DNA of 64,000 nucleotides from Macrobrachium rosenbergii (Eukaryota > Arthropoda > Malacostraca > Decapoda > Palaemonidae). Positions 44,340-56,262 of the stretch are shown one piece after another. The number at the start of each line of letters is the position of its first letter. The first letter of the stretch is position 1. The notes beneath the pieces are model-generated. The model did not search any database. It saw nothing but the letters and a program-made list of their open reading frames with translations, and was not told the DNA's origin. The DNA is taken from positions 52,786,227 through 52,850,226 of the forward strand of contig NC_089781.1 of assembly GCF_040412425.1 (NCBI RefSeq), in the 5' to 3' direction. Position numbers and translations under genes: made by a program.

Positions 44340-47110
44340 GCCAATAAGGTATTAGGTTGCTTCTATATATTTAGTTCTGCCACAGATAAAGTTTTTTTGG
44401 TGGTTGGATTAGATGGCCAGACTTGCATAGATTGATGTTGGGGAGTTGTCGTCTTTGAGGTATGCGTGCTCCTAGAGTCCTTGTGCCCATGTAGCTGCAA
44501 TTTGAATGTCTTATTTGTACCTTGCATGACAGGTACAAATAAGTACCTGTATGTGGGCGTCAAAGCAGGTTTATTGGCATTGTTCAGCAAGAATATGATT
44601 CAGCAAATCTGCAGACTCTTTGGATGTAGTGTTTTTCAGTATCCTTGTATGACTGCGTACATGGGTGGTGTCGTCCAATGATTCTGCAAAGCTCGATAGA
44701 TCTTCGTTTATCGGCTGGTGTTATCAGCAGAGAAAAATTCTCAGCCACTTGGATGGTTTAGCTGAATACCACTTCCATGGGAGAGGCACTGATCTCTTCT
44801 TTGGGTGTGGTGCATAATATGAGGAGGATCCAGGGCAATTGTGACTTCTATTTGGGTTCATCATATCTGGCCATGGGGGCAGCCTTGAATAATTGGGGTG
44901 TTATTTTTGCAATGATAGTTGGGTTGTAGGTGGTGGTAATGAGCATTTTTTACCCATACATGCACTGGAGATGAATGACAGTCCTCTGTCAAATGTTATA
45001 TCGTCAGGCATGCCAAAACAGCTGACCCAACTGTGAGGAATGCTTTGCCTCTCATATAGGTATTGCCTTTGTTCCATTGCCATGAGGATGTATTTGCATC
45101 CATTGGATGGGTAGGGGTCCTATGATGTCAATGTGTCTGGGACCAAACTGCTGACTAGGTTTAAGGAAATCGCTGATGCTGGAGACCATGTGTCAGGCTA
45201 TTTTACTTGTTCAGCATTTTACGCATTGTTCGGTCCATGATTTCACATCTCATGTTCTGTGCCAGATGAATCTCTGAGCCATCACCTCTGCTGTGGTTCT
45301 TCCAGAGAGGTGGGAGAGGCCATGGATGGGGGTGAATACTTTCTTCTGGAGGATGTTGGCACAAGGGGGTAAGTGTGCAAATGGACGATATTGCAACCTG
45401 TGTTGCCAAATAGTGTCTTTCCATTGTAGATCTGGGATGGAAGTGTGGTAGTCATTGGTTTTGGTGTTTTGAAGTTGTGTGTCTGGAGTTTTTCTTGCCT
45501 GGTATATGGAATACAGTACACTCTAATTCAGCAATCACTGGAAGTTGATGCTGCTGATGGGCAGAGTAAGGATCTTGAGTTTTGGTTAGGATATATATGA
45601 GTAGCCAATGATCCATTAGGGGGGTGATGGGTGTACGTTAGAGTAAATATCTGAAATGTCTGATACTTGTGTGTAAAGTGAGGAGTTCTCTGTTGAAGTG
45701 CTATATTTCTTTCTGCCACAATTAGTTCCCTGCTGAAGAACCCTATAGGTTGAATAACTGCACTGACTGATTGTTCTATTACAGCACCATTAGTGACATC
45801 GCATTTTTTTGTGAGCATAAGTCTGGTTGCATTTGCTAGGTCATCTTTGGTGGCTTCTTTGAAGGCGTCACAATGGGTGGAGCCTCAGTTGAGAGTCATG
45901 ATGTTTCTGCTCAGGACATGTAAAGGGGAGAGGGTTGTGGTTTGTGTGATTCCTGGGAGGAACTGGTGGTAGCAGTTCAGCACTCCCATGAATTCCTGTA
46001 ATTGTGATGGTGGTTGGAGTTGTATATTTCCTGACAGCTGACACACAGGAGTGCATGTGGTGCATGCCACTTACTGGCAATTGATAACCAAGGCATTTGA
46101 GGAAAGATGTCCTGATAATGCATTTTTCAGGGTGTACCACTAAACCGTTATCTTGGATTTGCGACAGCACAGCTCTGATGTGGTTTTGTTGTTTTTCCCA
46201 ATTTTTTGAGAAAATGGGGATGCTGACATAGCAGATGCAGAAGAGAAGGTTGCTGAGGATGTTTCCATTATATTTTTTAGAATGTGGTACTAGAATTCCG
46301 GATGATGAACATGAAGCAGCTGAAAGTGTAGGTTCCAAAAGGCAGGATTATCACTGTCTTAGGAATTTCCTTGTGGTGTACCAGATCTGGAAGTATTCCT
46401 TCGTGAGGTCAAACCTGGAGAAGCTCCTTGCTCTGTGTAGAGGGGAGGTGATATCTGCCATGGTGGAGAGTGGAAAGTGGTATTGATTGGGCTCCGTTTA
46501 CAGATAAAAGCGCCTATGGTTTCTGCAGGGTACCAAGAACTGTCTTGTTTTTTCACACATGGAGTAGGCCCATGGGCTGAGGCCTTCTGGCAAAGGCCCA
46601 CCCACTCCATTTCTCTGAAGGCCTTTTTTGTGGCAGATATTTCCTCCAGAGGTAGGAAGTAGAATTTGAAGTGATGAGGGGAACCTGTCATTTTGATATA
46701 GTGGTGTATGCCATGTTTTGCTGCTATCCTAGGATTCTGTTTGAGCCTGGGCTTGAAGATGTCAGGGTAATCTTGTCGGAGAGTGTGAAGGTCCACTGGG
46801 CTTCCTGAAGAGACAGATGGCTGCTTGGGTCTAGCAGTCAGTGACACTGTTTGGAAGTCAGAACTGATCAGGTGCATGTGGATGTCTGTGACTATATAGT
46901 CCCATGAGTATTTTTTCTTTATTAGGTGGAGGGTGAAGATCCGGTGGCTGTATTGGATCCTGGGGTACTCTGACCATCCATTGTCAAGGCAGAATGGATA
47001 TGAAAGCACCTTGTGTCCACTAGGAAATTCCTGCTGTACGCCTGGTCACTGATGTAAAATCTGGTGGAGCAGGTGTCTGTCAGGGTTGTGGCAGCTGCCA
47101 TAATCATCTT
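44340..47110 (-). pseudogene. gypsy-E relic pol (CsRn1-like, very degenerate)
   Basis: On the minus strand, in order, are: a protease remnant (46922-47107; LVDTRCF instead of LVDTGA), RT fingers (46359-46850; DIFKPRLKQ, AKHGIHHYIKM), an RT palm in which the YVDD is mutated (46190-46260; CICYVSIPIFSK), and an RNase H piece (45528-45818; VIQPIGFFSREL). The integrase zinc region follows (45250-45360; IHGLSHLSGRTTAE), then the core (44900-45140; HIDIIGPLP, ITFDRGLSFI) and C-terminus (44363-44600; PALTPTYR, KTFKLQLHG). It is related to gypsy-B but on the opposite strand and much older. No LTRs are recognised. Confidence 0.7.
44510..44543. repeat. 12-bp perfect inverted repeat
   Basis: CTTATTTGTACC (44510-44521) and GGTACAAATAAG (44532-44543) with a 10-base loop, within the relic integrase C-terminus. 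Probably fortuitous or a local inversion. Confidence 0.7.
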
Positions 47111-47139
47111 GAGTGGTTGCCTTGTTCGTCTTTTTCTCC

Positions 47140-47705
47140 AGCTGCATTCAGGGGCATGGTTCCTTGCTGCTTTCCCAATCTTGTGATGGTATATGCAGAG
47201 GACAGGTGGATGGTGGCATCCTTTCTGTCTCTGTTTAAAGTCATTTGCTTAGCATTGGCTTAGATTCTACCATTGTTATCCTGGTCATAGTCCTGGTCCT
47301 GTCAAGCTTAGCAGATGTTGTGGGTGTTGCTAGACTCTGGAAGCCTCTAGCAATTCATCTGTCCTTTTCAGGAAGTCCACCATAGGTGTTCCTACAGCAC
47401 TGGGGAGGGTGGCACAGAAGTTGGTTGGTAGCTGGTGGAATCATGTTTCTCTTGCCAGGTTTACCTTCTAGGGTTTTCTGTCACAAAAGGTCCAGCAGCA
47501 TCAGGATTTCCTTGCCATTGTGCCCCCTACTGGTGTGTTCAGTAGGTCAAAGGCTCGACAGGCATGGGTGGGCAGCAGCAAGGAGAACTTGTATGTCAAA
47601 AAATGGTACAGGTCATTGTAGGTACTTTTTCATCCTGGGCCTTGACCAAGAGGAAGAGGACATCTGAGAGTGCCTTGAGGACCATGTTGGGCCCACTGTG
47701 TTATT
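47140..47705 (-). pseudogene. gypsy-E relic gag
   Basis: Upstream of the relic pol, the minus strand shows HQLPTNFCATLPSAVGTP and FLKRTDELLEA, comparable to the QLP..VR..L...D...LA..AD segment of CsRn1-type gag. Frames are broken. Confidence 0.4.
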
Positions 47706-47904
47706 GAGACAATCTTTCACTCACAAGAGAAAGTGAAGCCAGAGCTTGAATGCGGTATTTAATCTTACTGGGTTTTCTTTTTATTTTTTACATTTGTAAG
47801 CATGGCTTTAGTTAGTCCGTGAATTGCATGGTTTGGTGTAAAAACTGATTTGATGGAGAACACTCTCCCATTCTTAAGAGAGTGAGCCAAGTCAGAGCTG
47901 AATT
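47706..47904. other. No gene seen
   Basis: Short AT-rich stretch between the gypsy-E relic and the minisatellite. Confidence 0.4.
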
Positions 47905-48430
47905 ATTCAAGAGTGTCTGGTGTTTATTGCTCTCTGAATACTTTGCAACTGGCAAAAGAAACTTGTAAAAACTTTATTTATTTGCCGAATGTTTTGTGAT
48001 TGGCAAATAACTAGTGCTTACTAAACATTTTTTAAAAGGCACCCCCCACCAAAAAAAAAAACAAAACAAAAATGGGAGGGTCAATTTTAACAAGAGTGTG
48101 GGCTGTTTATTTTCTTGGTGAATATTTCATAACAAGCAAATGAAAAATACCACTTATGGAAACATTTTAAGAAGAGTGTCTCCTATGTATTTCCTCACCG
48201 AGTATTTTGTAACTGGTCAAAAAACCACTTGTGGGACCTATTCAAAAATAATGTCTACTGTTTATTTGCTTGCTGAATATTTTGTCAATGGCAAAAAAAA
48301 AAAAAAATGTGAAACCATTTCAGGAAGTAACTGCCTTTTATTTCCTCACTGAATATTTTGAGAGTGAAAAAAATCTTGCAGGACTATTTCAAGAAATGCC
48401 TACTATTTATTTGCTCTCTGAATATATTAT
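47905..48430 (+). repeat. Degenerate minisatellite, ~80-bp unit
   Basis: The theme GAGTGTCTACTATTTATTTG, then CTCACTGAATATTTTGTAACTGG, CAAAAAACCACTTGTG and ACTATTTCAAGAA recurs about seven times with considerable divergence. An A-rich insert interrupts it at 48050-48075. Confidence 0.75.
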
Positions 48431-49087
48431 GTAGCGTATTGCTTGTTTTGTCCTCAAGGAGTTACCCCTCCATGGTCTATTAGACCTCCATGGTGACCAA
48501 ACTAATATAAAAGAATTCCCTTTTAGCTGGTCTCGCAGCCGTGTATTGTGTTGTAGTGATAAACACTGTAACACATGATGGAGTATGTAATGGACTCAAA
48601 GATAAAGGGGCACTTTTCCAAATCTTTACAGCGAGGCTGCATACCCAGGGTATTCCATCGCCAAAACCTGCTTAGAAGAAGAGGTGATTAATGTGCATGA
48701 GCAGTCTGCCATATTGTCGACAACAGACTCGCACGGAGACCAAGAACCATTACTCTTTTGGTCAACACAGTAAGGTTCAGCATATTACGTGGTGGCCCGA
48801 GGTAGTGGGTTAATAATACAGCTGGCTGGCTAACCATTGGCTTTAATGGTTATATCTTGCTACATCTTGCTGCTACCAAAATTGGCGGGCTTCTTCTCGT
48901 CACAAAAACCTACAATGCACCAGAGACAAGCAGAGCTTCAGCATGCACAATATCCTACGCAAGGTTAATACACAACAGTTCCTTTCCCCAAGATAAGACA
49001 TAAAACTAAACAATAAGCATCAAGAAAAACCCATCATGAGCAAAAAATAAATCTTCACAAATTCAATCTATCAGGGGGTTTAACAAC
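48431..49087. other. No gene seen; presumed 3' flank or LTR of gypsy-A
   Basis: The 3' LTR of the minus-strand gypsy-A would be expected here. The minus strand after the integrase reads TGATAGATTGAATTTGTG at about 49075, a possible start, but there is no second copy in the window to confirm it. Confidence 0.3.
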
Positions 49088-49861
49088 TCAGCTTGATCTC
49101 CTCAAAACTGGAGTACGGGTTACATATGATTCATCCCTCTCATTCTTTTGAATAGTACATGGTACATCATTATCAGACGATTCTACACAACCTTCCGAGG
49201 CTGCAGGTAGATTATCATTACAAGATTCATCTACACTACTAGAAGAAACATGTGAGAAAGAATCCTTAGTTGGATTAACAAGATTACTAGTAAATCTAGG
49301 CATTAACTGGTCATGGTGTCTCTTCCAGAACATATTTCCAAAATTATGAACTTGCACAAGATAATTTCTTACTCCTAAAACTTCTGAAAATTTTCCTTCA
49401 ACCCAAGGTTCTCCTTTTCCCATTTTTTTGCGAACACTGCATCTCCAACATTATACTTAAGAGTTTCTTGAGAGAACAATTTCTTTGACAAAACTTCAAA
49501 ATCTCTAATTCTCTTAGAATGGACCTTAACTGATTCAATGGTTGTTTTAAAGGAACGACCAAACAATAGTTCAGCAGATGACTTTCCAGTACTAGAATGT
49601 GAACTTTTGTTATAATTGTACAAGAATCTACAAAGCCTAGTGTTTAAAGATCCACTCTTAAAGTTCTTCAAGCCTTCTTTAAAAGTCCTCACAGCTCACT
49701 CAGCTAATCCATTTGATGAAGGGTTAAATGGTGCCGGAGTCTGGAATACCAAAATTAGAAAAGTTTTTCCTAAGCAACTCAATAGTAACATTTGATATCA
49801 TTGAGGAAGTAACATAGACATCCATAAACTTAGAAAATGCATCTATAATCAAAAGAAAATA
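49088..49861 (-). pseudogene. gypsy-A integrase, core and C-terminus
   Basis: Minus strand from 49861: LLIIDAFSKFMDVYV and IELLRKNFSNFGIPD (core), then FNPSSNGLAE with the catalytic Glu at about 49710, immediately followed by an in-frame TGA. 49375-49692 has VRTFKEGLKN and KSSAELLFGRSFKT. 49088-49423 holds the C-terminal domain (VEGKFSEVLGVRNYLVQV; MFWKRHHDQLMPR). This is the left part of the integrase gene that was split by the 49862-50984 insert. Confidence 0.8.
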
Positions 49862-50984
49862 TGTAACTGGTCACGAAGGTGACCTTTGAAAAGAATGTAT
49901 CGGCCTTTCGAGAGATCATATGACTGAACACAGCATGTAATAAAATGCTTGAATGTCATTCGCATACCACAAGAAGTCAATGTTCGCAGAAAACTCTTGC
50001 TGGCAAAACACGTGGAGTGGAAATGCGATTTCAGCTTAGAACATTCTAGAAGGTGATCCGGTTATAGATCCGGATTTGAATAGAATATCACTGCATTTTT
50101 CCCCCTCGTTGAGTGTGTAGGTACGTGTGTGACCAAGTACCTCGTGATGCCTTGTTTTACAGAAGGTGTGTCTTGTCGTACATTGAACTTGATTGGGGAT
50201 GTCACGAGTGTGTGTTCATATGTACGTTGCCAAACCCATATAATGGGAGTGTTTCATAGAATGAGTGGGCAATACGATCCGTTCTGAGTTGAATTAACAT
50301 GTGAACTGTGTTAAAGGGAAGCACACCGATGGAGTCTGTATTCCAGAGGACTTTCGTGAAGTGGGTACAACTCATAAGACATTTTAGATTTTTCTTACAG
50401 ACTCTGGAGAAAGACTTTATCCCTGTTGCAGTGAAATCTTGTGCTTCTGCATTTTTTTTTTTTTTTACATTTTCTGGCTTTTAGTATAACGCTTGTCTCT
50501 TACAGGTATTCCTTCCCTCCTTTTTTCTCATGTTCCTCTTCAAGGAAGGGAGTGGTGTGACATTGAATCCGATATGAAATGACCTTTATGATGTATTGAG
50601 TGACCTTTTATGATTTGGATGAAAGATGGGATATTTCTGCATTTCCTCAAATATTTGGATGTCTATGTTTTGGACCTTATTCAGATTTTCATAGTTATGT
50701 TGAATCATTCGATTTCATTCTTTCGAAGCTTATTTGAAGTTATTTTCGTTATTTTTCCTTTTGTCAATAAAGTTTTTAGTCTTGTAACCTAGTATCTCAT
50801 TCCAGTAGACCTTAGAATTTAGTTAGGGGCAATGATTAACTTATGATGTGAAGATGACAGATCAGCTGACACAGCAAGTCGGCTCTCGTTACCATACATG
50901 TCTCGGGAAAAGCGAGATACCAACCTCTGTTCTTAAAACAGAGACTTAAGTAAAATATAGGCCTCGAAAATCGGGCCTAAAACA
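49862..50984 (+). mobile_element. 1.1-kb solo-LTR-like insert in gypsy-A integrase
   Basis: It starts TGTAACTGGTCACG and ends GGGCCTAAAACA, with AATA on both sides (49858-49861 and 50985-50988) as a 4-bp target duplication. The integrase reading frame is cut exactly here: the sequence up to VDNKY lies to the right and FFLLIIDAF to the left. It has AATAAA near 50766 and several short hairpins near its right end (CTCTGTTCTTAAAACAGAG at about 50924). No coding content. It probably belongs to an LTR family not otherwise present in the window. Confidence 0.75.
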
Positions 50985-51306
50985 AATACTTATTATCTAC
51001 AGGTCCAGCATAATCTACGAGTATGTGTAATCTAGACCATGCTTTACCAGGTGATGGCCAAGAAAGAACAGGAGCTTGATTTGGTTGGTAATTAGTATAA
51101 CAAATATGACAAATCTTTGTAACCTCTGCAACATATCGATCAATCTTAGGCCACCAATCCCAGTTCCTAGCTTCTGCTTTCATGACATTTATATCATTAT
51201 GACCACTATGTAAGTGATCCAACACTTTACACCTCAATAGAGTGGGTATGACAATTCTGTTTCTATACAGTACTACATCATCATATAAACTGCGATCAGT
51301 TTTCAC
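50985..51306 (-). pseudogene. gypsy-A integrase, zinc domain and start of core
   Basis: It has HSGHNDINVMKAEARNWDWWP and ICHICYTNYQ (HHCC) and ILVDYAGPV with the first Asp. It is cut by the insert next to it. Confidence 0.85.
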
Positions 51307-51374
51307 AGAGCCATACTCTGACAGTCTTGGGTCCCCTTTAGACCAACCAAACTTAATACACTGAATGATTTCAT

Positions 51375-52158
51375 TTAAAACTCGTCTCTTCTAGTACATT
51401 TCTGTAAAACCTCAAAAGAAATATCATCAAAATCTACTGCTACCAGCTTAATATATTCAACAGGGGCATGAAACTCAGTATCATCCTTAATAGGCAACCT
51501 ACTAAGTGCATCTGCCACAACATTCTCTTTGCCTGCCTTATAGACAAGGTCAAAATCATACTGAGACAACAGTAATGCCCTACGCTGATTATGTGCATTG
51601 GCTTGGTGTGGAATTTGGTGTCCTTTACCAAATATAAGCCAAGTAATGGTTTGTGGTCAGTCCCGACTTCAAATTTCCTACCAAGTAAGAAATATCCAAA
51701 TCTATTAAAAAAACCAATGCAATGCCTTCTCGATCTATCTGAGCATAGTTCCATTCAGCTGATGTATGTTTTTTACTCACAAAATATACAGGAACCTCTT
51801 TCCCATCAATTTTCTGTAACAAAACACAACCAACACCAATGGGTGAAGCATCAGCTTCCACAAACAATGAACTTTCTCCACCATATTTACATAACAATGG
51901 ACTTTCAGCTAAATCTTTTTTCATAGTTTCAAAAGCAGTTTGTTTAATGTTACTCCATTTGAACTTTGAATCCATTTTCAACAGGTCATACAAGGGAGCA
52001 CACTTACTCGAGAACTTCTGGATAAACTTACAGTAATACATATTCATACTAAGAAATGACTGAACTTCTGCAACAGCAGTGGGAGATGGAGAATCTAATA
52101 TAGCTTGAACCTTTTTAACAGAAGGTCTGAAACCTTCACCAGAAATATGATAACCCAA
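51375..52158 (-). pseudogene. gypsy-A RT thumb and RNase H
   Basis: 51625-52158 begins MGYHISGEGFRPSVKKVQAI and contains SMNMYYCKFIQKFSSKCAPL, SLFVEADASPIGVGCVLLQ and EWNYAQIDREGIALVF. The remainder (FGTDHKPLLGLY near 51650; KENVVADALSRLP near 51510) is in two other frames. All RNase H motifs are present but frames are broken near 51620-51750. Confidence 0.85.
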
Positions 52159-52269
52159 ATATTCTAATGAAGATAACTTGACAGCAGAATTTTTTCTTTT
52201 TAATCTGAATATTATGGTCTTGCAAAATATCTAAGACTTTACTAAATCTAAGGTCATGCTCCTCTTCAG

Positions 52270-52709
52270 TTTCCTCCACTGATAATTATCATCATCTAAA
52301 TATGCACCAACACCGTCAACATCTGATAACAAACCAGCAATATACCTTTGAAAAATAGCAAGGGAAGAAGAAGGGCCAAAAGGTAACCTTTTAAACTTAA
52401 AAAACCCTTATGGGTATTAATTACTAAGTTCTTCTGGCTCTCTTCATCCACTGGTATTTGTAAGTAAGCATTTTTTAAATCAATAGTGGAAAATATTCTC
52501 CCTTTACCACTCTCTGGTAATAATTCATCAGTCTTTGGTAATGGATGCTGATCACAATCTAGACATTGATTCAACTCCTTGAAATCACCATAAATACGAA
52601 CAGAGTTATCAGATTTCATAACAGTAACAACAGGAGCTGCCCATTCAGTTGGAATGACAGACTGAATTATATCATCATTAACCAAAGTCGGCAAAGCATC
52701 TTCAGCCAT
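52270..52709 (-). pseudogene. gypsy-A reverse transcriptase
   Basis: It has SVIPTEWAAPVVTVMKSDNS, RIYGDFKELN and IFSTIDLKNAYLQIPVDEES. The catalytic motif AYLDDD is at about 52283-52305 in another frame, with the usual YLDD. A frameshift near 52400 separates fingers from palm. Confidence 0.85.
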
Positions 52710-52757
52710 AGACTTATAATGAAAAGAAACAGTTCTGTGCTTTCTAAACTTAGGTAC

Positions 52758-53165
52758 TTAATCACCTTTCACATGAATTTTGGCAACCAAACCTACAATT
52801 GGTTTCTTAGGGTCCATCTCGTAGTTATCAAACAGATCCTGAACATTTCTGTCAGTCTTATTTACTGTAGATGGATTAACTATGCCCATCAAGTAAATAC
52901 CAGTTTTACCCATCAAGTCTTTACCACAGAGATTTGAATTCTTATTTTCAACAACATAAAAACACTGACTGACATTATGATCATTATAAGCAACATCTAA
53001 AGAAACCTTACCTAACACATTTATGTTAACATTATGATGTGCCTTTAAATGTTTCTTACAATCTTCAACACGTAAACCTAAAGTGTGAGCCCAATCTTCA
53101 CTTACAGTGCTAACTGCAGCACCAGAATCAACCTCAAAAGGAACTTTTTGGTCCCTAATTGTCAC
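52758..53165 (-). pseudogene. gypsy-A protease
   Basis: It contains VPFEVDSGAAVSTVSEDWA with the intact DSG catalytic triad, and ends with NLCGKDLMGKTG, a variant of the LLGxD end of retropepsins. It lies between the zinc knuckle (53350-53390) and RT. Confidence 0.85.
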
Positions 53166-53239
53166 TTTAATTTCATCTTTTACAGCATGAACAGTGGTAA
53201 CTGATAAAAGTTTACCTTCCTGTCACTCAAAACAGTTAC

Positions 53240-53455
53240 ATCATTAATTGCTTTAATTAAACACTTTTCCTCTGTTTATGTACTGCAGATTTATGACCAT
53301 TTTTCTGTACATCACTTTTACTACTACTTACAACAGCTGTGCAAACTTGTTTTAAATGCCCCTTTGTCTGACACTGATTGCATACCCTATCTTTAAAACG
53401 GCATTTCACACTATCATGAGGGTACCCATAATGTTCACAAGAAACAGATTTCTTA
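53240..53455 (-). pseudogene. gypsy-A gag, zinc-knuckle end
   Basis: The minus strand reads CEHYGYPHDSVKC and CNQCQTKGHLKQVC, the second a canonical CCHC knuckle. Downstream is a Ser/Lys-rich tail. It is separated from the capsid part by the 53456-54250 insert. Confidence 0.75.
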
Positions 53456-54250
53456 AAAAATTACTACACCTGTTGTACAGGTGTAGTAATTTTCTGGAAC
53501 AAAAGCTGTCGTGAAAAAGTTCAGTGCACAGGATTTTTTCGCTTCCAACTCCCGGCGATTCTACGGGGCTCACAGAATGGCGGGAACTTACTAGAGAAGG
53601 CACGTCATAAACACGACTGTTCTTGCACATTTTGTTGAAATGCATGTACCGCCGCAGTATGCAACATCATGTTTCGTCTTGTCGCTTGTTTGAGTGATTT
53701 GTTGTGATTTGGGGTCCTTAGGCACAAGTAACTGAAGGTAGGTTAGCCCAGTTAGCAGCCACCTGGACAGGGAAGTGTTACTATCGCGTGCTTGTCTCTC
53801 GCTTGTCGTTTCAGAGATCCTGTTTGTGAAAGACTTGTGGGTTGGGCTCCCAAAGGTTCGCACAAAGTTGGCAGCTGTGAGTGTTCCTATGTGTTTGTAA
53901 TGAGAATGATTGGGTAAGAATAACTGTTTGGGCGTTTGTGTACTGCGGCAGCGTTGCATTAGTTGTGATTAAGTTTCAGTCGTTTCACTGAGGTTGAGGG
54001 CAGTTTTGTGGCCCACCTGTTTCGCGTTGCAGGTACAGAGATTGTAAGTTCGTTAGTGTGTCTTTTTTGAGGGGGTTTTGTGTGTTTGTTATGTAAAGGT
54101 GATGACTGAGATGGTTTTATTTTTGTAAATAAATTGATAAAGCCTGGTACATAACTCGTTTATCGTTGCATGGGGGCTAAGTCACTTTCGTAATTCGTGG
54201 GTTGACCGTCCAGTCTATTGGCACAACGAAAATACAGTGACGTCTGTCGA
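53456..54250. mobile_element. Insert of ~0.8 kb in gypsy-A gag, type unresolved
   Basis: Non-coding sequence separates two parts of gag that should be nearly contiguous. It has a TTGTAAATAAATTG polyadenylation-like signal near 54124 and an inverted repeat AATTACTACACCTG/CAGGTGTAGTAATT at its left edge (53458-53491). I could not find TG...CA ends with a matching target duplication, so whether it is a solo LTR is open. Confidence 0.45.
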
Positions 54251-54735
54251 GGAAATTCCCAACAAAAGCTTTCTCTAAATTCAAAACCCTTTCAAAAATC
54301 TGAGTAGAAGTCATGGACTTTAAATCTAAGTTTTCAGCAACCACACTGGCAAAATAAACTTCATGCTCTAAGGCCATAAACAACTGGTCTCTCACTCGAG
54401 CATCAAACTCACAATCTTTTGCCAAAGATTTCAGGTCAGCATACAAATCTTTCAAAGACTCTCCTCCTGCTTTCCTTTTTTGCTGGAAAGCAAGTACTCT
54501 TCTGTGGTAAGTAGGTTTAATATCATAATGTGCCTTAAGCAAAATTAATAACTGTTCATATGTTTTAGTATGTGGCAAATCTGGTGCACATATATTACCT
54601 AGAACTGCAAACACTTCAGTACCAACAGACACCAAAAGGACATTTTTTCTTTTTAACACTGCCAGTTATAGACATATAACCAAAATTTGCTTCCAGTAAA
54701 CTCAACCACAACTCAAAAGAAATTTTGGAGGGGTT
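54250..54735 (-). pseudogene. gypsy-A gag, capsid part
   Basis: It contains VLLVSVGTEVFAVLGNICAP, YEQLLILLKAHYDIKPT and KAGGESLKDLYADLKSLAKDC with the pattern FQQKRK..GESL..... LK.LA..C characteristic of gypsy Gag capsid domains, then RVLNLEKAFVGN. The reading frame remains open up to 54735, where the gypsy-B solo LTR begins; the first codons of the gene lie beyond, at 56884-56916. Confidence 0.8.
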
Positions 54736-55075
54736 TGTAAAGTCTCCACTCAACGCGTTCTCTGTAGAGAACATCCCATTTTCTGCGGTGCCTTCTCATC
54801 GACCTAAGGTCGATTGGAATATATACTTATCATCATAATTGTAAACTGTATATGTGTTGTCTTTCTAAACAATCATGTTTTATGTACAAGTAACGAGTTA
54901 TTTATGTTATGTGTCAGACATTATTGATCACTATGTTCTCTGTATGAACCTGTCCTGTTTTTGTAAGAAATTAGTTTGATCTCGGGTCACCTGTAAATCT
55001 TTGTACCAGCGGCCTCCGCAAACTACGCAGACATCCGCATCCTGCTTTATAGGCAGCTCGCTTTCATCAATAAAC

Positions 55076-55774
55076 ATTGCAAAAGCTCTAGAAGACTCTC
55101 AGCATAGGCAGGGAAACACAACAATTCATACTGACTCAAAAGGACCAATACAGGCTATAACAAAAGAAAAAGCAAAAGAAAACATCAGACTTTTATCAAG
55201 CATATGGGCAATCACAAGCCTCCATCAAGACAGGAACAGGCAAATAACACTAAACTGGATTCTGAGCCATGTGGGAATCCAAGGAAACGAAGAAGCAGAT
55301 TCTTCAGCAAAAAGTGGGTTGCTACACAGCAACATTAGTATCAAAATCACCCCCTCGCTCACACAACTGAAAAACAAAGCAGCAGCACACTGCCAACTGC
55401 AGGAGAAAAGCAAAGTCAGAAGAGCTGTTTTCGGTGGCTCAAAAACCACCAAATGGTACATGGACACCATAAACCTAAAACCACATAATATAACCAAAGA
55501 CATGTCACGGGCCCTAGCAGTCATAATCCAACGACTAAGGCTAGGATACCTGTGCACATGGCAAAGAATAGTAGACAACCCCCAACCATGCAAGTACTGT
55601 GAAACAATCCCAGAAGAACCCTTGGAACACTACCTTCTTGACTGTGCAGAAACGGAACAGTTAAGAACAAGTTATGAAGGAAATGAAAGAACAGCTACCC
55701 AAATAACAAAGCACATACTGGCAAACATTCATGAATTTGCAGGCTTCCTATGCTCCTACCCACCACCACGGTAA
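55076..55774 (+). pseudogene. LINE RNase H and C-terminal zinc motif
   Basis: The frame encodes the end of a LINE ORF2. TIHTDSKGPIQAI holds the RNase H acid, NWILSHVGIQGNEEADSSAK the HVG.GNE.AD motif, and CKYCETIPEEPLEHYLLDC the C-terminal CCHC motif. This arrangement fits the RNase H-bearing LINEs of the I group. The frame is open to its natural stop, but the protein is 5'-truncated. The open frame seems to start at 55001 only because it reads through the LTR. Confidence 0.85.
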
Positions 55775-56262
55775 CTCTAAAGAATCCATACCTTTATCCA
55801 CCCACTCTCCTTCCCAATTCTTAAATCAGACACAACAGACCCGACCCAGACAACAAATCAAAAGCCATACCATTCATCTCTAACTGCTGACTCTTTTAGA
55901 AATCACTCCCTCCCCTATCAAAACCACCTTCCATCCACCACAATCAACACCCAACAAATACACAAAACACATACAGCCAAAAATTAGGACCGGACAAGGA
56001 ATATGGCTTTAGATCACCACGAGCTAGCATACTAGCTACCTGTGCCTACTACTCAATTCTTCTTTTTTTTCCATCTGTTGGCCTCTCCGACTAGCCAACA
56101 CTCACTGCTATCGTACTTTTATCCTCATCTGATGGGTACCTTAGGGTTCAAAGAGGTTGCAACCTTGCCTGTTAAATCTTTTCATTTCAAAAATCACCCC
56201 CACCAAAATCACTTTCATGCATCATAATAAAGTTTTCATCCAACCTACCCATCTCACAGGCT

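Noticed and set aside
55001..55075. Start of the LINE protein at 55001
   Set aside because: The first 25 codons lie in the gypsy-B LTR, before the target duplication; they are read-through.
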